NCBI RefSeq assembly: GCF_020880695.1
Contig: NZ_JAJIWO010000001.1
Span: forward strand, 620,001 to 684,000
DNA from: Mucilaginibacter sp. UR6-11
Lineage (GTDB): Bacteria; Bacteroidota; Bacteroidia; Sphingobacteriales; Sphingobacteriaceae
DNA length: 64,000 nt
Direction of reading: 5' to 3'
Shown here: positions 8,660 to 18,060 of the stretch, piece after piece
How the letters are laid out: every line of letters starts with the position of its first letter
How positions within the stretch are numbered: the stretch's first letter is position 1
Made by a program: the position numbers and the translations under genes
Notes under the pieces: generated by a model
The model's input: the letters and a program-made list of their open reading frames with translations, nothing else
What the model was told of the DNA's origin: nothing
Databases searched by the model: none

Positions 8660-10567
8660 TTACATATAAGCCCTTTGGTTCTTACCTTCCATCCAGTTAA
8701 CAAAGGCGCGGTTTACTACTTTATTACCACCGGGGGTTGGGAAATCACCGGAAAAATACCAGTCGCCGGTATGATCCGGGCAGGCTTTATGCAGGTTATC
8801 CAGTGTTTGATAGATAACGTGTACCTCGCATTCTATTTCTTTCGGCGTAATGATCTTCGCTATACGGTCTGATATCTCCTGATCAGTAAAGGGCTCATAG
8901 ATAGCTTTTACATAGTTCACCACATCTTCTTTCGGCAGTTTGGCGCTATCTACACACTTTTGATAAACGTCTGCTATGATCTGCTCTTTGCCCTGTTCTT
9001 TGAGTAAGCTGATAGCTGCCTCAAAGGCCACAAACTCGCCCATGCGCGACATATCAATACCGTAGCAATCCGGATAACGGATCTGCGGCGCTGATGAAAC
9101 CACCACTACTTTCTTAGGGCCCAGGCGGTCAAGTATTTTAAGGATACTTTGTTTTAGCGTTGTACCACGTACAATGGAATCATCCAATACAACTAAAGTA
9201 TCCGTTCCATTTTTGATAAGGCCGTAGGTTGTATCGTAAACGTGTGCCACCATTTCGCTGCGGTCGGCATCCTGGGTAATAAAGGTGCGTAGCTTGACAT
9301 CTTTAATAGCGATTTTTTCAACGCGTGGCGCCATGCAAAGCACTTCGGTCAGTTCTTCTTCGCTTATTTTATCCTCGCGGTTAAGCAGCCTGTCGCGCTG
9401 GTATTTTTTTATGTATTTATGCACCCCCTCTACCATGCCATAAAACGCAACCTCGGCAGTGTTGGGGATATAAGAGAATACGGTGTTTTTGATATCATTA
9501 TCAACCGCACTTAAAATTTGCGGGCAAAGCAGCCGGCCCAATTGTTTACGCTCGCGATAAATAGAAGCGTCGCTACCGCGCGAAAAGTAAATCCGCTCAA
9601 AAGAGCAGGCCTTCTTTTCGGCAGGTTCGCTAAACATATCTTCGGTGATCTTGCCATTTTTCTTGACGATTAAGGCATGACCGGGTTTGATCTCGCGAAT
9701 TTCGTCGATAGGGATATTGAAAGCGGTTTGGATAGCAGGGCGCTCTGAAGCAGCCACTACAATCTCGTCATTATAATAATAATAAGCGGGGCGGATGCCA
9801 ACCGGGTCGCGCATTACAAACGCGTCGCCATGCCCCAGCATACCTGCTATGGTATAACCACCATCCCAGTTACGGGCAGATTTACGCAGGATCTTGGCCA
9901 CATCCATATCCTTGGCAATCAACTTGCTTATCTCGGCGTTATCGTCTAATCCCTCGCGTTTATACTGGTCAAATAGGCCTTGTACTTCGGTATCAATAAA
10001 GTGACCCATTTTTTCTAAAACAGTAACAGTATCGGCTTTTTCTTTTGGATGCTGGCCCAGGTCATACAGTTGTTGCAGTAACTCGTCAACATTAGTCATG
10101 TTAAAGTTACCGGCAATAACCAGGTTACGGGTCATCCAGTTGTTTTGACGAAGGAATGGGTGGCAGCTTTCAATACTGTTTTTACCGTGGGTACCATAAC
10201 GCAAATGGCCCAATAACACTTCGCCGGTAAAGCTTACGTGCTCTTTGAGCCATTCGGTATCAGCCATTTTTTCGGGCGATTCCTTTTGTATATCAGCAAA
10301 TTTCTTTTGGATGTACTCAAATATATCAGCAACCGCATTTGATGCCATTGACCGGTGCCTGCTAATGTATCGCTTACCCGGGGCTATATCCAGTTTAATA
10401 GTAGCAACGCCCGCGCCATCCTGGCCCCGGTTATGTTGTTTTTCCATTAAAAGATAGAGCTTGTTTAAGCCGTACAGCGCTGTGCCGTATTTTTTCTGAT
10501 AAAAAGACAGTGGCTTTAAAAGACGGATAAATGCCACACCGCATTCATGTTTAATCTGATCGCTCAT
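8660..10567 (-). CDS. PurF-like amidophosphoribosyltransferase (long form)
   Basis: Glutamine-dependent amidotransferase with a C-terminal phosphoribosyltransferase domain, as in PurF, which makes phosphoribosylamine in the first step of purine synthesis. The putative nucleophile is Cys9 in KHECGVAFI, so eight residues would need removal if an N-terminal cysteine is required. The Ntn motifs RGQDGAG and GHLRYGTHG follow. The PRPP-binding motif is VVLDDSIVRGTT. At 635 aa it is well above the ~500 aa of classical PurF, because of insertions in both domains; Bacteroidota often carry such a long form besides a normal one. A strong promoter precedes it and a hairpin terminator follows, so it is monocistronic. 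Whether it is the main PurF is not decidable here. Confidence 0.85.
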   Translation of the reverse strand: MSDQIKHECGVAFIRLLKPLSFYQKKYGTALYGLNKLYLLMEKQHNRGQDGAGVATIKLDIAPGKRYISRHRSMASNAVADIFEYIQKKFADIQKESPEKMADTEWLKEHVSFTGEVLLGHLRYGTHGKNSIESCHPFLRQNNWMTRNLVIAGNFNMTNVDELLQQLYDLGQHPKEKADTVTVLEKMGHFIDTEVQGLFDQYKREGLDDNAEISKLIAKDMDVAKILRKSARNWDGGYTIAGMLGHGDAFVMRDPVGIRPAYYYYNDEIVVAASERPAIQTAFNIPIDEIREIKPGHALIVKKNGKITEDMFSEPAEKKACSFERIYFSRGSDASIYRERKQLGRLLCPQILSAVDNDIKNTVFSYIPNTAEVAFYGMVEGVHKYIKKYQRDRLLNREDKISEEELTEVLCMAPRVEKIAIKDVKLRTFITQDADRSEMVAHVYDTTYGLIKNGTDTLVVLDDSIVRGTTLKQSILKILDRLGPKKVVVVSSAPQIRYPDCYGIDMSRMGEFVAFEAAISLLKEQGKEQIIADVYQKCVDSAKLPKEDVVNYVKAIYEPFTDQEISDRIAKIITPKEIECEVHVIYQTLDNLHKACPDHTGDWYFSGDFPTPGGNKVVNRAFVNWMEGKNQRAYM

Positions 10568-10583
10568 GATTGATGATGAGCCG

Positions 10584-10616
10584 CAAAGTTATAATTTTAT
10601 CCTAAAGTCTTGTCAA
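10584..10616 (-). promoter_or_regulatory. Promoter of the purF-like gene
   Basis: On the minus strand TTG (10616-10614) is followed after 22 bases by TAACTTTG (10591-10584), matching the Bacteroidota TTG-N17-23-TAnnTTTG consensus. The ATG is 16 bases past the -7 box. Confidence 0.75.
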
Positions 10617-10679
10617 ATTGATTGTCATTAATTCGTATTAAAATAATATAAATTTAACAATCAGTTATCCTGCTTTTTG

Positions 10680-10919
10680 CTAATACGTTTCTTCGTTATC
10701 GGATCCGGAATGCTCATCTATAGCCTCGCCGATTTCTTGTAATGGCATATGTTGTACAGACGTCGGGTTTTCAACATACACCCATAAGCCCGCGTCGGTT
10801 TTACCAATCTGATGATAAGCTGCTCCACACAAAACATCATAAAGCCGGGGCATAACAGACCGTAATTTAATTGTATAATCCGTATTGTTAATAGTAACGA
10901 CGAAAGAGTTGTTTTCCAT
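10680..10919 (-). CDS. Small hypothetical protein
   Basis: I do not recognise this 79-aa protein. The ATG at 10919 (MENNSFVVTINN) is preferred over the upstream in-frame start, which would add 16 residues of unlike composition. The first half alternates hydrophobic and polar residues as in a small beta sheet. The C terminus is acidic (EEIGEAIDEH-like, then a run of D and E residues), and there is no signal peptide or membrane segment. It lies between the purF promoter and the amt terminator, in its own minus-strand interval. Codon use looks like its neighbours, so I treat it as a real cytoplasmic gene of unknown role. Confidence 0.6.
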   Translation of the reverse strand: MENNSFVVTINNTDYTIKLRSVMPRLYDVLCGAAYHQIGKTDAGLWVYVENPTSVQHMPLQEIGEAIDEHSGSDNEETY

Positions 10920-10973
10920 AATATGATATTTTGAATAGCGCAAAAAGGACGACATGACTGCTATCAAAATTAC

Positions 10974-10998
10974 AAAAAAAGCCCCGATAAATCGGGGC
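10974..10998 (-). terminator. Terminator after amt
   Basis: GCCCCGAT and ATCGGGGC form a perfect 8-bp stem around AA; on the minus strand it is followed by seven T residues. It lies 38 bases beyond the amt stop. Confidence 0.92.
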
Positions 10999-11036
10999 TC
11001 CTAACTTTGGTTTATAGATTGTTTAGGTGTATTGAG

Positions 11037-12344
11037 TTAAAGCCGCTCGCCATGCTGGCTGATATCCAGGCCAATCACTTCATCCTCGGTTGATACACGC
11101 AATGGCGATATCATATCGGTTATTTTTAATAATAACAATGAACCGAAGAAAGCAAAAATTGAAACCAGTACCAGTGCAAACAGTTGGATCAGGAACAGGT
11201 GCGTTTCGCCAAAAAACAAACCGTTGCCGGTTGTATTGGCCGCATTAACATTAACATGTGCAAATACACCGGTAAGCAACATACCTACCATACCGCCTAC
11301 GCCGTGGCATGGAAACACATCTAAAGTATCATCAATTGATGTACCGGTGCGCCATTCAACCACAAGGTTACTTATTACCGCAGATATGATACCGATAGCC
11401 AGCGAGTGTGGAACAGAAACATAACCGGCAGCCGGTGTAATGGCAACCAAACCTACCACAGCACCAATACAAGTACCCATTGCTGATGGCTTGCGGCCAC
11501 GCAGCATATCAAAAAATATCCAGGTTAAACCGGCCGCTGCCGATGCCGTAGTACTTGTGGCCAGTGCAATAACTGCCAAATGATTTGCGCCAAATGCCGA
11601 ACCAGCATTAAAGCCAAACCAACCGAACCATAATAAACCCGTACCTATTAATACATAAGTAATCCGCGCAGGCGCATGGCTTGGTTCATTTCTTTTCTTT
11701 AAGTATAAGGCCGATGCCAAAGCTGCCCATCCGGCAGACATATGGACCACGGTACCGCCCGCAAAATCAAGCACACCTAATTTAGCTAATACACCATCCG
11801 GATGCCATGTGGCATGGGCCAGCGGCGAAAATATAAATATGCTAAACAGCACCAGGAAAATAATGTAAGAATTAAAGCGGATGCGCTCTGCGAAAGCACC
11901 GGTGATCAGCGCTGGGGTTATAATAGCAAATTTTAACTGGTACATAGCAAATAACAGCAACGGGATAGTGGGCGCTGATTTCCAGGTCGAGTCGCCCAGC
12001 ATGCCCTTCATCATAAAGTAGGTAGCCGGGTTGCCGATGACACCGTGAAAACTATCACCAAAAGCAAGGCTAAAACCAAATATGCCCCACATTACTGTAA
12101 TTATAACCATACAGATAACGCTTTGCAGCATGGTTGAGATCACGTTTTTCTTATTCACCATTCCCCCGTAAAAAAAAGCGAGGCCCGGTGTCATAATCAG
12201 CACCAACGCTGTCGACATCAGCATCCAGGCAATATCGCCGGTATTAAAATGCGATGTCCCGGTTCTTTTAAATTCTACCGAGGGGAAAATAAAGGTTAGG
12301 ATTAAAATACAAACGATAAGTAAAAACGGAAAATAGCGCTTCAT
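11037..12344 (-). CDS. amt: Ammonium transporter Amt
   Basis: Inner-membrane ammonium channel of the Amt/MEP/Rh family, 435 aa with about 11-12 membrane segments. Seen motifs include MTPGLAFFYGGMVNKKNV in the first core helix, GGTVVHMSAGWAALASAL and DVFPCHGVGGMVG, which carry the two pore histidines, and FNAGSAFGAN. A first hydrophobic segment with a charged gap before the core may be an uncleaved signal helix. No glnB/glnK PII gene is adjacent, unlike in many bacteria, so its partner must be elsewhere. A perfect 9+9 inverted repeat sits about 36 bases upstream of the ATG and is a candidate operator. Confidence 0.95.
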   Translation of the reverse strand: MKRYFPFLLIVCILILTFIFPSVEFKRTGTSHFNTGDIAWMLMSTALVLIMTPGLAFFYGGMVNKKNVISTMLQSVICMVIITVMWGIFGFSLAFGDSFHGVIGNPATYFMMKGMLGDSTWKSAPTIPLLLFAMYQLKFAIITPALITGAFAERIRFNSYIIFLVLFSIFIFSPLAHATWHPDGVLAKLGVLDFAGGTVVHMSAGWAALASALYLKKRNEPSHAPARITYVLIGTGLLWFGWFGFNAGSAFGANHLAVIALATSTTASAAAGLTWIFFDMLRGRKPSAMGTCIGAVVGLVAITPAAGYVSVPHSLAIGIISAVISNLVVEWRTGTSIDDTLDVFPCHGVGGMVGMLLTGVFAHVNVNAANTTGNGLFFGETHLFLIQLFALVLVSIFAFFGSLLLLKITDMISPLRVSTEDEVIGLDISQHGERL

Positions 12345-12379
12345 AGAAATATTAAGGAATAATTATAAAAAACGGCTGA

Positions 12380-12401
12380 ATTTATGATTAATATCATAAA
12401 T
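12380..12401. promoter_or_regulatory. Inverted repeat upstream of amt (candidate operator)
   Basis: ATTTATGAT-TAAT-ATCATAAAT is a perfect 9-bp inverted repeat with a 4-bp spacer. The inner TGAT-N4-ATCA core has the half-site geometry of Crp/Fnr-family sites. It lies 36 bases upstream of the amt start; function is inferred from position. Confidence 0.5.
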
Positions 12402-12452
12402 AAATGAAAAAAATGTTAAGTTTTTATTAAAAAAAGTGCGAATCGGTTGCTT

Positions 12453-13952
12453 TTACAAAAATCTGGTAAGCCAGTCGGGAAATAGCCCGAGCAATATCAA
12501 TACAACCGATATAATAATAGCAGCAATTAATATAGCTGTTGGTTGGGTAATCGGTTCGGCAGGTGATTCTGTCCGTTTGAGAAATAAATTAAGGGGTATC
12601 TTCAGGTAATAAAACAACGATACTACCGTAGTTACAGCTCCCGTAATGGTTAATAAGAGCAGTAAAACATTATGATTTGATTGATAAACACTGTAAACCG
12701 CCGAAAAAACAAATAATTTACCGGTAAATCCCGCGGATATGGGTAACCCGGTTAATGAAATCAATATAATTACAAAACAAATGGATGCAGCAGGGTACTT
12801 AAACCCCAGCCCCTTGTAGCTATTTACGTCATCCGACCCGGTAATGCGGTTAAAATAGGTAACCAACATTAACGCGCCGATATTGGCAATAACATATACG
12901 GCCAGATAATATGCTAACGCTTTAATGCCCTGCGCGCTAAAAGTCACTATGGCCATTAACGCAAAACCGGTATGCCCAATGCTTGAGTAAGCCAGCATGC
13001 GTTTGGCATTATTTTGCATAACTGCAGCAAAGTTGCCAGCTATCATGGTAACAATGCCGATGACTGAAAGATAAAGGCCAAAATCAACCGCTTTAAATTG
13101 CGGGTTAATTATAAAAGGCGTTAAAAAATTAATTAATAGGGCAAATGCGGCAACTTTAGGCACACTTGATAAAAAAGCAGTAATTGGTGTTGGCGCGCCT
13201 TCATAAACATCGGGCACCCAAAAATGCACCGGTACAAATGACAATTTAAAACCCATCCCCACCAGCACTAACACCATTGCGAAAACTACCCCCGCAGTAT
13301 TAACCTGAATTAATGCCGTCACAAAAGCCGGATCAAACAAACTTAAGCTACCGGTAAAGCCATATAGTAATGACATCCCGTACAACATAACTGCCGACGA
13401 TGCGGCACCAAACAGTACATATTTAAACCCCGCTTCGGTACTAAAAGCATTCTCTGACCGGTAGGCCACCAGCAGGTAAGAAGCGACGGATACCATCTCG
13501 ATAGCCAGGTAAACCGACAGCAGGTTTACAGCCATCGCCATTAAATGCAACCCGAATACTGCCGCAATAGTTATAGAATAGAGATCTGACAGTTTTTTTT
13601 GGTGCGATTTAAGTGGCTCGTCCCAGGCAAAATATAAGAGCAGCAATAATGCTGAAATATCAATAATCAGCTTAAATACGACACCTGTATGGCTTTGCAC
13701 CAACATCCCGCTAAATAAAAAACGGACGTCGTCTCCCATATACAGTTTCTGAACAACGTCCTTCGATATAATCACCATCATACCTCCACAGGCTACTATT
13801 CGGCAAAGCCTTTCTGAGTTACGGCCGAAAAGCAGGTCGGTAATTAAAACCACTATAAACAACAACGACAGGAAAATTTCAGGGATAAAATAGTTGATAT
13901 CGCCTAAAATGCCGGTTAGCTGTTGATGTATGTTGGGTATTAAATCGTGCAT
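12453..13952 (-). CDS. nuoN: NADH-quinone oxidoreductase subunit N
   Basis: Antiporter-like membrane subunit of respiratory complex I, one of three that carry protons across the inner membrane. It has 499 aa and about 14 hydrophobic segments. The family signature is at FVPVHFWVPDVYEGAPTP, and a conserved EMVSVASYLLVAY helix holds the key glutamate. It is the last gene of the nuoH-N run, one base after the nuoM stop codon. The amt gene follows 108 bases later with its own upstream signals. I see no hairpin terminator right after the stop. Confidence 0.95.
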   Translation of the reverse strand: MHDLIPNIHQQLTGILGDINYFIPEIFLSLLFIVVLITDLLFGRNSERLCRIVACGGMMVIISKDVVQKLYMGDDVRFLFSGMLVQSHTGVVFKLIIDISALLLLLYFAWDEPLKSHQKKLSDLYSITIAAVFGLHLMAMAVNLLSVYLAIEMVSVASYLLVAYRSENAFSTEAGFKYVLFGAASSAVMLYGMSLLYGFTGSLSLFDPAFVTALIQVNTAGVVFAMVLVLVGMGFKLSFVPVHFWVPDVYEGAPTPITAFLSSVPKVAAFALLINFLTPFIINPQFKAVDFGLYLSVIGIVTMIAGNFAAVMQNNAKRMLAYSSIGHTGFALMAIVTFSAQGIKALAYYLAVYVIANIGALMLVTYFNRITGSDDVNSYKGLGFKYPAASICFVIILISLTGLPISAGFTGKLFVFSAVYSVYQSNHNVLLLLLTITGAVTTVVSLFYYLKIPLNLFLKRTESPAEPITQPTAILIAAIIISVVLILLGLFPDWLTRFL

Positions 13953-13953
13953 A

Positions 13954-15561
13954 TTATTTGGTTAGCTGTAAAAATTGCACCAATGCCAATACCGAATCAT
14001 TGATCTTGCTGAATACCAATGAAGGCATGACACCTAATACTAAAACTACCAAGGCCAGCGGCAGGAGGGTAATTATTTCGCGGATGTTCAGATCGGCCAG
14101 GGCTATTTTCCAAATCTCTCCCCCTTTTAATGATACCGCGCCGAAAAACATGCGTTGCAGCGTCCATAAAAAGTAGCAGGCACTTAGCAATATACCTACT
14201 GCGCCGCAAATAGCCATCCAATAAGGTAATAATCCGTTTGCGGTTGGCGACTTAAAGGCGCCGGCCAATGAAAATGCCTCTGCTATAAAAGCCGAAAATC
14301 CGGGCAAACCCAATGATGCAAAGAAAGCGATCATTACAAATACGGTATATTTAGGCATCAGGGTTCCTAAACCACGGAAATGGTAGATATCCCTGTCGTG
14401 TACCCGGTTATAAACCACCCCGGCCAGGAAGAACAGCATCGTTGATAAAAAACCATGGCTTACCATCTGGATCACCGCGCCGCTCAAACCCTCGGCGGTT
14501 TGCGAGGCTATGCCCAATAATACAAAACCCATTTGCGATACCGACGAATAGGCGATAACCTTTTTCAGGTCGCGCTGGGCCAGTGCGTTAAGCGCGCCAT
14601 AGATAATGGAGATCACACCCAGCAATCCCAACCAAAACGCTCCCGAAATCGCGATATCCGGGAATATGCCCAGGCAGATCCGGATGATCCCATACCCGCC
14701 TATTTTTAATAAGATAGCTGCCAGTATGATGGATACCGGCGTCGGTGCTTCAACGTGCGCATCGGGCAGCCAGGTATGCAGCGGCACTACCGGCACTTTA
14801 ATAGCAAAGGCAACAAACAGGATGATAAAGCCAAGCGTACGGGCCGGCACACCAAATAGCGTATAATGGCTGGCTGCACCAAATATTGATCCCTGTCCGT
14901 AATTGGCAGGGTTCATCATTTGTACCATATTAAAGGTATGATTACCCGTTGCAGGGTCGGTCACCGACAGGTATAAGCCAATCATCACCAGCAACATAAA
15001 TACCGAACCAAACAAGGTATACAGGAAGAATTTTATAGCTGCATACTCGCGCCGTGCGCCGCCCCACATCCCTATAAGGAAGTATAATGGCAGCAACATC
15101 AACTCATAAAAAATATAAAACAGAAAGAAATCCAATGAGCAAAACACGCCCATTACGGCCATATCCAATATCAGGAACAGTACAAAGAAACCCTTAAGAT
15201 TACTCTTAATTTCCCACGACGCCAGGGCCGCAATAACCAATACCAGCGATGTCATTACTAAAAGTGTAATAGATATGCCGTCAATCCCTACAAAATAATC
15301 CATCTGCATGTGGCCCATGCTGCCCAGGTCGAGGTTGATCCAGGGGTGCTTCTGCACAAACTGAAACTGGCTCTCGGTGGTAACACCTCCAAAAGCGGTG
15401 CCCGTTTTAAAATTAAGATATAAACCAACACTCATACATAACTGCACCAATGTAGCGGCCAGCGTAATGTATTTAAAACTACCGCGCAGGCTGGATGGCA
15501 TCAAAGCAATGATGAACCCAAACAACAACGGTATAAATATGAGTATGGTTAAACTAGTCAT
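13954..15561 (-). CDS. nuoM: NADH-quinone oxidoreductase subunit M
   Basis: Second antiporter-like subunit of complex I, 535 aa with about 14 membrane helices. The conserved proton-path motifs are visible: FFLFYIFYELMLLPLYFLIG with the essential glutamate, and PLHTWLPDAHVEAPTP with the loop before the broken helix. It starts at the ATG 15561 after a 123-base gap behind nuoL that contains a 14-bp tandem repeat, and ends one base before nuoN. The product works with NuoL and NuoN to couple NADH oxidation to proton export, using menaquinone in this group. Confidence 0.96.
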   Translation of the reverse strand: MTSLTILIFIPLLFGFIIALMPSSLRGSFKYITLAATLVQLCMSVGLYLNFKTGTAFGGVTTESQFQFVQKHPWINLDLGSMGHMQMDYFVGIDGISITLLVMTSLVLVIAALASWEIKSNLKGFFVLFLILDMAVMGVFCSLDFFLFYIFYELMLLPLYFLIGMWGGARREYAAIKFFLYTLFGSVFMLLVMIGLYLSVTDPATGNHTFNMVQMMNPANYGQGSIFGAASHYTLFGVPARTLGFIILFVAFAIKVPVVPLHTWLPDAHVEAPTPVSIILAAILLKIGGYGIIRICLGIFPDIAISGAFWLGLLGVISIIYGALNALAQRDLKKVIAYSSVSQMGFVLLGIASQTAEGLSGAVIQMVSHGFLSTMLFFLAGVVYNRVHDRDIYHFRGLGTLMPKYTVFVMIAFFASLGLPGFSAFIAEAFSLAGAFKSPTANGLLPYWMAICGAVGILLSACYFLWTLQRMFFGAVSLKGGEIWKIALADLNIREIITLLPLALVVLVLGVMPSLVFSKINDSVLALVQFLQLTK

Positions 15562-15563
15562 TT

Positions 15564-15591
15564 TATGAGATGTAAGCTATGAGATGTGAGC
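15564..15591. repeat. 14-bp tandem repeat between nuoL and nuoM
   Basis: TATGAGATGTAAGC is followed immediately by TATGAGATGTGAGC (13 of 14 identical). It sits in the 123-base gap, the largest inside the nuo gene run. Confidence 0.7.
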
Positions 15592-15684
15592 TTTTAGCTA
15601 TTTTGATTAAAAACGGGACAACAGGAAATATTCGGTTATTAAAAACCGTATGGTGACGCTGGCACATTGTTTCATATCCCATAG

Positions 15685-17748
15685 CTAAAATTTCACTTCT
15701 AAATAAATAATAAGGGCCAGCACAACGGCCAGCATGCTAAATAAATAATACTGAACCTTACCGCTCTGAAACCTGCGCACAAAATTACCGGTAATTTGCA
15801 CGGTAAAGGCAAGCACGCGCGATATTCCGTCGATAACATGATAGTCAAACCAAACCGCTAATTTTGACAGAGTTATGGTTATGGTTGATAATCCGTTAAC
15901 AAAGCCATCTATAACCTTGCTGTCAAACCAGGACAGCGCGTGGCTAAGCGCCATCACTGTACGGACGATGACTTTGTTATAAAAGTTATCGATATACCAC
16001 TCGTGATAAGATAAACGGAACAAAAAACCGGTTTGCGGGAACACCAATATCTTGCGACCGGTATAAACGGCCCATGCCCAGTAGATCACGAATAAGCTTA
16101 ATATGTTTACCCCAACCGGTACAATGGTATGATAGATATTTACCCGTTCCAGGTGGATCGAGCTGAACCCGGTAAAAACCCAGGCACGTTCATACAAAAA
16201 CGGGTTCCATGAAAATAACGGAAATAAGCTGGCCAATGCCAACAGGATAAGCGGTGCGCGGTACTGCCAGCTGCCGTCACTGATATGGTACTTGATATGA
16301 GGATGAAATTGCTCGAGCCTGAAATCGCCAAAGAACACTTTTGCTATTAGCCGCGCCACATAAAAACCGGTAAGCCAGGTAGTGACGATTGCACCAATTG
16401 GGATCAACCTGAATAAAGTACCTTTATTATCAGACCAATCAACTGCCTGCACCAAAATACCATCTTTTGATAAATAGCCGGATGTAAACGGCAGGCCTAT
16501 CAACGCCAGGCCCGCTACAACCGCAACCCAAAAGGTTAGCGGCAGCTTTTTGCGCAGCCCCCCCATGTACAATATGTTCTGCGGATCAATATCCAGCTCA
16601 TTATCATCTTTAATATGCTGCATCTGGTGGATAACAATACCCGCTACCAAAAACAAAGCACATTTAAAAAACGCATGTGTTACCAGGTGGAACAGCGATG
16701 AAGCGTAAGCACCTATCCCCATAGCCATTACCATAAAGCCTAGTTGCGATATGGTTGAATAAGCCAGGATCCGTTTCAGATCGTTTTGTGTGAGGGCAAT
16801 GGTTGCTGCCATAAAAGCGGTGAGGCAACCTGCGATAGCCAATATATCCAGTTCATGGGTATTGAATAGCGGATAAACCCGGCCCAGCAGGAATACACCC
16901 GCAGCCACCATCGTTGCCGCGTGGATTAATGCGGATACCGATGTAGGGCCTTCCATTGCATCAGGCAGCCAGGTATGCAACGGGAACTGTGCAGATTTTG
17001 CAGCAACGCCCAACATAATGCCCCCGCAGGCGATATATTGCCAGATAACCGGTAGGCTACCAGCCGGGGTTACCCACAATCCGTTTTCAGTGGTCGACTG
17101 GCTGATTAAACCGTTGGCGCCAAATAACTGTACAATATCAAAAGTGCGGTATTGTGCAAACAGGATAATGATGGCTGTTAACAAGCCTATATCCCCTATT
17201 CTGTTCATCAGGAAAGCTTTTTTGTTGGCCTGCACCGCTTTTTCCCGCGTGAACCAAAAGCCTATCAGCAGGTAGGATGAAAAGCCAACCAACTCCCAGA
17301 AAGCGTAAAGCAGCACCATATTATCAACTACTACCAGTGCCAGCATGCTGAAGCAAAACAGGCTGAGGTATATGAAGTAACGATCGTAATTCTCATCGTG
17401 CTTCATGTAGGCCGTAGAGTAAATATGTACCGGTAAAGCTATCACCGATACCAGCATCAGCAATATAGCCGAAAGGTTATTTAGCAAGATACCCGCATAC
17501 AATTGCGTTGCGCCAATAGTGAACCAAAGCTGTTGCACATGTATCTGCTGTCCATTCCACGTTTTGGCAAATATAGCGACAGACAATATACAGCTGATTA
17601 AAATAGCTGCTGTAGCTATCCAGCCTGATACCTGATTGCGCTTACCCGGCAAACAACAAATTACCATACAGGCAAAAAGTGGCAGCAATACCGTTGCTAT
17701 GGCAAAGTAAATGGCAGACAGATCCTGGTATGGTATAAGTGTTTTCAA
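15685..17748 (-). CDS. nuoL: NADH-quinone oxidoreductase subunit L
   Basis: Largest antiporter-like subunit of complex I (687 aa), whose C-terminal lateral helix lies along the membrane arm. Motifs seen are LLYAFWELVGFSSYLLIGFW and PLHTWLPDAMEGPTSVSAL, and the C-terminal third holds the extended region ending in a last hydrophobic helix. The start must be the TTG at 17748: the only upstream in-frame codon is TAT, preceded by the TAA that ends nuoK in the same frame. nuoK and nuoL are therefore separated by one stop codon and one sense codon in a continuous frame. Identity is secure. Confidence 0.95.
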   Translation of the reverse strand: MKTLIPYQDLSAIYFAIATVLLPLFACMVICCLPGKRNQVSGWIATAAILISCILSVAIFAKTWNGQQIHVQQLWFTIGATQLYAGILLNNLSAILLMLVSVIALPVHIYSTAYMKHDENYDRYFIYLSLFCFSMLALVVVDNMVLLYAFWELVGFSSYLLIGFWFTREKAVQANKKAFLMNRIGDIGLLTAIIILFAQYRTFDIVQLFGANGLISQSTTENGLWVTPAGSLPVIWQYIACGGIMLGVAAKSAQFPLHTWLPDAMEGPTSVSALIHAATMVAAGVFLLGRVYPLFNTHELDILAIAGCLTAFMAATIALTQNDLKRILAYSTISQLGFMVMAMGIGAYASSLFHLVTHAFFKCALFLVAGIVIHQMQHIKDDNELDIDPQNILYMGGLRKKLPLTFWVAVVAGLALIGLPFTSGYLSKDGILVQAVDWSDNKGTLFRLIPIGAIVTTWLTGFYVARLIAKVFFGDFRLEQFHPHIKYHISDGSWQYRAPLILLALASLFPLFSWNPFLYERAWVFTGFSSIHLERVNIYHTIVPVGVNILSLFVIYWAWAVYTGRKILVFPQTGFLFRLSYHEWYIDNFYNKVIVRTVMALSHALSWFDSKVIDGFVNGLSTITITLSKLAVWFDYHVIDGISRVLAFTVQITGNFVRRFQSGKVQYYLFSMLAVVLALIIYLEVKF

Positions 17749-17751
17749 ATA

Positions 17752-18060
17752 TTATTTATCTTTCAAATTATTGATCTTACCCGGATCAATGGTTCTGTAT
17801 TTTTTATAAACGTTTAATATTATAGCCAGCGCCACCGCAGTTGTGGCCGCAGCCAGTACAATGGCAAACAAGGCAAATATCTGCCCGCCGTTAGTGATCC
17901 TGTCAAACTTGCCAAAAGCTACCATATTTAATATAGCCGCGTTAAGCATCAGCTCAATACCAATTAAAATCTGTATGGCGTTATGTTTGGTAATGATCAT
18001 GTACAAACCGATACAAAACAGCGCTGCGCTTACTATTAAAAAATCCGTTAGCGTAATCAT
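17752..18060 (-). CDS. nuoK: NADH-quinone oxidoreductase subunit K
   Basis: Small three-helix membrane subunit of complex I (102 aa). It shows the conserved IGIELMLNAAILNMVAF segment with the membrane-buried glutamate of helix 2 and the third helix FALFAIVLAAATTAVALAI with the second one nearby. Its ATG overlaps the stop of nuoJ by four bases, which points to translational coupling. The reading frame ends in TAA and continues in the same frame into nuoL. Confidence 0.96.
   Translation of the reverse strand: MITLTDFLIVSAALFCIGLYMIITKHNAIQILIGIELMLNAAILNMVAFGKFDRITNGGQIFALFAIVLAAATTAVALAIILNVYKKYRTIDPGKINNLKDK

Noticed and set aside
11002..11009. TAACTTTG forward box downstream of amt's terminator
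   Set aside because: It points into the 3' end of the opposite-strand amt gene with no forward gene behind it.
13958..15568. Forward and reverse frames overlapping nuoM
   Set aside because: Shadows of the large membrane gene; hydrophobicity and motifs belong to nuoM.
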